Positions 6,001 to 9,308 of a stretch of DNA of 9,308 nucleotides are shown piece after piece; positions within the stretch are counted from its first letter, which is position 1; each line of letters opens with the position of its first letter. Location of the stretch: positions 1 to 9,308 of the forward strand of contig JAJFLL010000010.1 of NCBI GenBank assembly GCA_021772695.1, in the 5' to 3' direction. Position numbers and translations under genes: made by a program. The notes under the pieces were generated by a model that did not search any database, had not been told where the DNA came from, and saw only the letters and a program-made list of their open reading frames with translations. This DNA comes from Deltaproteobacteria bacterium. Its GTDB lineage: Bacteria; UBA10199; DSSB01.

Positions 6001-8246
6001 TGAATCAAGATGCCTTGGCTTGGAGTCAGGGTCCCGACGGTAGTGTCTTTATCTTTAATTTAGACGGCATGGGCGGACACGCCCATGGTAAAGAAGCGGC
6101 TTTGCTTGCGGCTCATCATCTTGTGAGTGGAGTTAAGGAAGGTAGGATGGTTCCTGATATTCTTTTCGCAGCCAATGAAGCCATTCGAAAAAATTATCTG
6201 GGTTCAGGCGCCGTCTTTGGTGGAGTAAAACTCAGTCCTTCGGGCAATGCTCAGGTTCCGGTGCGAACGGAAATGTTCTGGGCCGGGGATATTCGGATTC
6301 TGGTTGCGAGAAAGGATACCACCGGACAGTACCGATGGATTTATCGCAATATTGAAGAAGCGCCTGCCACAGAATTGGCCGATTTACGAATCGAAAAAGG
6401 GGATCTAAACCCTGTGGACCGATCTCTAGTGATTTCCCTAGATCCCTTTAAACATCTGGTCTCCAATCATTTGGGGAATGAGGCCTTTTCTTTTCAAACC
6501 ACAGAGAATGGATTTTTTCCCAATGCAAAGACCGTCTATCGATCGGCCGAAGGCCATGATGTCTTACATTTAAAAGAGGGAGATGTGGTAGCCACCTTCT
6601 CTGATGGCATCATCGACAGTGTGGTAAACACCAAGGAATTATTAGATTTCTTCAACCGGAACCCTCGCCCCGAACAAGGCCTGGCCGAGGCCCATGCGGA
6701 ATCTCGATATAAAATGCGGGTATTGGATGAGGCACGTAGAACATTTAAGGAATACCCAAATAGTTTATTTGCATTTCGCTACCAAGGTCATGTGCCCGAA
6801 TGGCAGGGGCGTGACATGTATGTCAATTCTGACGGGCACTTTTTGGATGCCCCCGAAGGCGGGCAACTATATACCCTCAGCAAGCCCGATAATATCAGTC
6901 TATCGGTATTTGAAATTCAATCGGGTGTCGCGGGCCTCCACCGAGCGAACTCCGAGTCAAAAAGAACCTCCCGACCAAGGTCCTCAAAGACACCAGTTTT
7001 TGGAAGTGGCATTTTAGGGACCCTTAATCAATTAAAAGACGCCGCACCGCGAGACTTGCCCGCTATTCCGGCCCTGCCAAAATTTCCCGAAGGAAAACTT
7101 CCTCCCTTTCTGCGAATTGGGCAAGTAGATGTAGAGTACACTCAGAAAAAAGTAATGGCTTGGCTTCGGGCCCAAGCCATTCAGGCCGATCGAGATTCGA
7201 TGCAACGAAATATGCCGTCAGCACCGCCACAAAATAGTATCACTCTCGAATTAAAGTTAAACCTCGGAGATATTCTTCAAGATCCACTATTGGAAAAATT
7301 CGTTTATCATTTTCCACTCGAGGTGTTTCCAGGACAAAACCGTATGGCAATTCCCCAGCTGTATCGAGATGCCTTGCACGAGCAGCGTTTGGTTCATGGG
7401 GATCCAAAAGCTAGGGCGGTCCTTGAAGTTTTAGAAAATCTCCATCGGGCCCACGTTCATCCTCAAGTTCCGCAGGTAGGGCCTGAAACAAAAGACTCCA
7501 ACCTACAATTAATTGTGATACCCGAGGCCAATCCTAATATTTTTCGGCATAATAAAGGGGTCCTTAAAAAGACCGTGGGCGAGGTGGCCCACTATGAAAG
7601 GGAGCAGCATTCATGGCAGGGGGGATTTACCGCAAAAGAATTCCTATATCATGAAGGCGAAATTTTTATGGATTCCGCGGGGAAGATCATGGCCTGCGAC
7701 TTGCGAGCGCCCAAGGTGGAAAATCATTTTGGGGAACCTCAAAAGGATTGGTTAAAGGTTCCGGTCATAGTCTTTGGGGACACGGTGGTTTGGACCGTTC
7801 GCATGGACGGGATGAATTCCAGACAAATATCCGAATTAATGGCCTTAACCGAGGGTGCTGCGGAAATTCACCGGTCGGATCCCTATGGGGTGGATGTGGT
7901 CCGAGGAAAGCAAGATGGTCCGCTGGTGGGTGATCTAGTCAATATACTGAATGAATTTAATAATATTGGTCCCACAGATGTAGGAAGTTTTCAGATTCAT
8001 CTCGTGGAGCAACAGGGAGTATTACGGGCCTATTCCACTTTATTTGCCGGACCCATGACAAAAAATCTAAAAAGCGAATTAGGAACCCTACCGGCACGAG
8101 GACACGTGGTGGTGCATTTAAAAGGTGATGAGACGGGAAATAAAAAGCTAGGGCTCTTAGAGTATATCTCTGAGGCTAAGGGTCCTGATACTGGAAGGAT
8201 TCAAAAAATCTTGCAATATATCATGGGTCAGCGGAACCTTCAGTAA
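3027..8246 (+). CDS. Giant multidomain PPM/PP2C-type protein phosphatase
   Basis: This 1739-residue protein starts at GTG, chosen because the next gene starts in a near-identical context with a matching MSG N-terminus; the ribosome binding site is weak (GGGGG, seven bases upstream). Residues 1-400 hold three copies of an unrecognised repeat (cores 57-97, 198-240, 353-395; consensus W-x-LD-x-D, then G-R, then D-R-F) separated by helical spacers. Residues about 545-630 are helical. Residues 632-870 are Gly/Ala-rich and hydrophobic, perhaps membrane-associated. A Pro/Glu-rich linker (885-940) leads to a PPM phosphatase domain at about 970-1297: NQD (D995), DGMGGH (1013-1018), AGDIR (1086-1090), SDG (D1193) and PDNIS (D1288). 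All four metal-ligand aspartates are present, so Mg/Mn-dependent Ser/Thr phosphatase activity is likely. After a basic, Pro-rich linker, residues about 1400-1739 match nothing I recognise. No signal peptide is seen. PPM phosphatases oppose Ser/Thr kinases; none is in the window. The phosphatase call is firm; the other regions are described only. Confidence 0.9.
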   Translation: MSGLKFPISPETWALLRQHPEFYESINTSGKRVGLLVRPEDAEAQTHMEQTPDGKKVVKLILPVDDDANPENGRYYLEDRFFFDDGGSAFLKWDRKLINPGAKDPELQHWLKFQEILIAGERPTNVQAETFGRALWPTLPRPTLANQGYWQKLRESKEALAFVTQIGSQAQSIDPFLQLQGYVLDSHYNSQESNTEISYVQRWILDQDRYNENGRIVVEDRFVTDKVSGELTDFKRSYQVVLDGEGSQVISSGNPEGDRSSKFAALPSPSLAEAKAYFEIMGPQWNNPIVLQKLHGSTGKINDLPKFFSDFDKKDVSYLQDMVFAARTANPELSLKSQGEENTYSVQYLGDRIELTLTWLLADYQDANKNQVLCRDSFLVSAKNSRILNHERFFTARRKTWEDKSVLSAFNEVSGTSHSPPVGAKGFLEKVLPKLLPVSIDQTEAVLAHQSGPRALQIPSGYQAPIILELRAKTQPPKKITLLYEGMGLMEDWAKVTLAKEVSAGKSWSPWAQPVDSAAELTGLQDLWSAWHYEIRTPTSIGLKSALQQIDEEKISPVAKRWRHRLLNDPSALTLMDALEETDLNLRDEALLVLAREKFIKSDAMPEVALALAEVIAKRESKRSEARDLLAFFGGGGSVGLQSDLLGAQFIDHVLDESMVVAMMGAGVVGSAMELNGLLAFGKLGRMGRWGATGIGIGSEAAAFTTLANTVRSFQSDPDVAFAHWGRETLSAGVLFSLFRLGHGFTAWGATRLTGSRFAPLLTRQPATLIQGVSPALLPAGALRLQLNGPAEFLLSGSNFIWGVEAMYLSGEISRFLGWAPETTAGLGQKQFKALTDYLGAMIGYRFANGLTGGHLNQGIANLRQRSISYREQMKAAKSNSIKLPPENRPPDLPEIKEEKVELEVSEPDLLDTEIIVELPREPMIEPLDKIPTLSPVPITYNLEAARDNILSGEFGHQGIPRVEQEFSGLGRWWGMTEEGVGYGNSKKGKALNQDALAWSQGPDGSVFIFNLDGMGGHAHGKEAALLAAHHLVSGVKEGRMVPDILFAANEAIRKNYLGSGAVFGGVKLSPSGNAQVPVRTEMFWAGDIRILVARKDTTGQYRWIYRNIEEAPATELADLRIEKGDLNPVDRSLVISLDPFKHLVSNHLGNEAFSFQTTENGFFPNAKTVYRSAEGHDVLHLKEGDVVATFSDGIIDSVVNTKELLDFFNRNPRPEQGLAEAHAESRYKMRVLDEARRTFKEYPNSLFAFRYQGHVPEWQGRDMYVNSDGHFLDAPEGGQLYTLSKPDNISLSVFEIQSGVAGLHRANSESKRTSRPRSSKTPVFGSGILGTLNQLKDAAPRDLPAIPALPKFPEGKLPPFLRIGQVDVEYTQKKVMAWLRAQAIQADRDSMQRNMPSAPPQNSITLELKLNLGDILQDPLLEKFVYHFPLEVFPGQNRMAIPQLYRDALHEQRLVHGDPKARAVLEVLENLHRAHVHPQVPQVGPETKDSNLQLIVIPEANPNIFRHNKGVLKKTVGEVAHYEREQHSWQGGFTAKEFLYHEGEIFMDSAGKIMACDLRAPKVENHFGEPQKDWLKVPVIVFGDTVVWTVRMDGMNSRQISELMALTEGAAEIHRSDPYGVDVVRGKQDGPLVGDLVNILNEFNNIGPTDVGSFQIHLVEQQGVLRAYSTLFAGPMTKNLKSELGTLPARGHVVVHLKGDETGNKKLGLLEYISEAKGPDTGRIQKILQYIMGQRNLQ

Positions 8247-8404
8247 GATCATCGATTTTTTAATCGCCCTCATAAACAACCTTTTGGTAGCTACAGCGAT
8301 AAGGCCTCTACGGGAGATAGAGGGGCACACGGCAGGCCAAGTCCTTTGGCATTCTGAAGTCCTTTCCAAAATCATAAAAAAAATAAAGTTTTGAGGAGTT
8401 CCAG
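8247..8404. other. Gap between the two large genes with weak hairpins
   Basis: Three short hairpins are visible: CGATT/AATCG with a T4 loop (8253-8266) just after the stop codon, CCTCTA/TAGAGG (8305-8310 and 8318-8323), and GCCAA/TTGGC (8336-8340 and 8346-8350). AAGTCCTTT occurs twice (8339-8347 and 8357-8365). None is followed by a convincing T-run, so there is no clear terminator and read-through into the next gene is possible. An A-rich tract (8370-8390) precedes the ribosome binding site. Confidence 0.4.
8393..8398 (+). promoter_or_regulatory. Shine-Dalgarno GAGGAG fixing a GTG start
   Basis: GAGGAG lies six bases before the GTG at 8405, with an A-rich stretch upstream. It supports this codon as the start of the last gene, whose first residues (MSG) match those of the preceding large protein. 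Confidence 0.85.
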
Positions 8405-9308
8405 GTGAGCGGGATCCCATCTGCGTTTACGCGGGATACCCTCGGGCTCATGGGAGAGCAGGCCCAGTTTTTCGACTCGGTGGTGAAAGTTAGTCGCCAG
8501 ACCGGGGTGGGGTTGCAGATTTCCAGTCCGGGTTCCCACAGTGTCATAGAGCGAATGTCCAATGGGGACTGGTCGCTACAGTTGAGCTATGTCTTGGATG
8601 ACAACTACCGTGACGATGACGGGCGATTGTCATTGACCGACACCTTTGTGCTTACCTCTAATTTTGCTGAATTAAATAAATATTCTCGAAAAGTGGATTA
8701 TGTGGGCCCGCAAAAGCTGGCCGCACTCTGGCAAGACCGAAAAAAGGCCTTCGCCCAAGCCAACCTTCCGGAGGTCGAGCAATGGAAACAATTTTCCCAA
8801 CAGGTTGGGCAATCCCTGATTCGGCCCGTATTTACCAATAATGAAATTTGGCAGCGCATTGCGACGGAAAAAATATTATTAAATTATTTCACCCAATTGG
8901 GTGAGGCCGCTTGGGCGAAGGTCCCAGGCCTGTCGCTAAAGATTTTGGACCCTGAATCTCATTACCAGGTGATCGATCACGGTGCAGAACGGGAACTGGT
9001 CTTTCATTGGGTCTTAGATCGTGACAATGGGCCGGAATCTGGAAGGTATTTTTTGACCGAGCGGGTGAGGGTTCATCAGGCCAGCCAAGAAGTAACTCGA
9101 ATTCAGCGAAGCATTACCGCACCCCATGAGGTTTGGGCCCACCGGCAATACAATGGGTTAAATGCCACCGAGAAAAACGAATATTCACGATTAAGGACCA
9201 TGAGTTTTCCGGACCATGCATCGAGTTTGGCAGCCTATCAAAAATTAGTCGATGTCTTAAAATTAGACAACCACGACTGGAAAGACCGTAGCGCCACGCA
9301 AGAATTGA
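8405..9308 (+). CDS. Paralogue of the large phosphatase protein, N-terminal part (3' end outside window)
   Basis: I translated this frame by hand from the GTG at 8405: it is open for 301 codons and leaves the window without a stop. The start is supported by GAGGAG and by the MSG N-terminus shared with the preceding gene. The protein aligns along its length with the N-terminus of that gene. It has two copies of the same repeat, with cores at 57-97 (LSYVLDDNY..DDGR..LTDTF) and 197-237 (LVFHWVLDRDN..SGR..LTERV), separated by a helical spacer of about 100 residues (100-170). No catalytic motif is visible in the part present, and no signal peptide. It is probably another large protein in which the shared N-terminal module is joined to a different or similar effector region. 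Whether it also carries a phosphatase cannot be told. The 158-base gap lacks a clear terminator, so co-transcription is possible. Confidence 0.88.
   Translation, partial: MSGIPSAFTRDTLGLMGEQAQFFDSVVKVSRQTGVGLQISSPGSHSVIERMSNGDWSLQLSYVLDDNYRDDDGRLSLTDTFVLTSNFAELNKYSRKVDYVGPQKLAALWQDRKKAFAQANLPEVEQWKQFSQQVGQSLIRPVFTNNEIWQRIATEKILLNYFTQLGEAAWAKVPGLSLKILDPESHYQVIDHGAERELVFHWVLDRDNGPESGRYFLTERVRVHQASQEVTRIQRSITAPHEVWAHRQYNGLNATEKNEYSRLRTMSFPDHASSLAAYQKLVDVLKLDNHDWKDRSATQEL

Overview
The window looks like chromosomal DNA from a Gram-negative, delta-proteobacteria-like or Bdellovibrionota-like bacterium. This placement is an inference of low to moderate confidence. It rests on the HNH-endonuclease family at 1549-2853, which I associate with those groups, on GTG and TTG starts preceded by purine-rich ribosome binding sites, and on an intermediate GC content judged by eye. 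No rRNA, tRNA, CRISPR array or transposase is visible. All supported genes are on the + strand.

Layout. (1) 1-885 is the 3' part of a gene for a proline-rich protein that ends in a domain I read as a divergent FHA (phosphothreonine-binding) fold. (2) 886-1548 is an AT-rich, 663-base non-coding stretch packed with small repeats: three copies of an 18-bp palindrome, a 7-bp tandem repeat, and one copy of a GC-rich 47-bp hairpin element. (3) 1549-2853 encodes a complete HNH endonuclease-family protein. Its lysine-rich middle contains two more copies of the 18-bp palindrome and a second, oppositely oriented copy of the 47-bp element, all read through in frame. (4) 3027-8246 encodes a 1739-residue multidomain protein. 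It has an N-terminal array of an unrecognised repeat, a Gly/Ala-rich hydrophobic centre, a PPM/PP2C-type serine/threonine phosphatase domain with all four metal-binding aspartates, and a C-terminal region I cannot assign. (5) 8405 to the window end is the start of a second large protein whose N-terminus is paralogous to that of (4). It runs off the right edge.

How the parts may work together. A probable FHA reader and a PPM phosphatase in one locus suggest Ser/Thr phospho-signalling. The two adjacent large genes share the same N-terminal module and similar start contexts, so they are probably tandem duplicates that diversified. No kinase is in the window; if the idea is right, one should lie just outside it. 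The HNH gene and its repeats sit between the signalling genes and look like a separate, possibly selfish unit: every copy of both short repeat families found lies in 929-2627, and none was seen in the 6.3 kb to the right.

The two observations most worth following are the unrecognised ~70-residue repeat module shared by the large proteins, and the palindrome families confined to the HNH gene and its leader, including in-frame copies inside the coding sequence.
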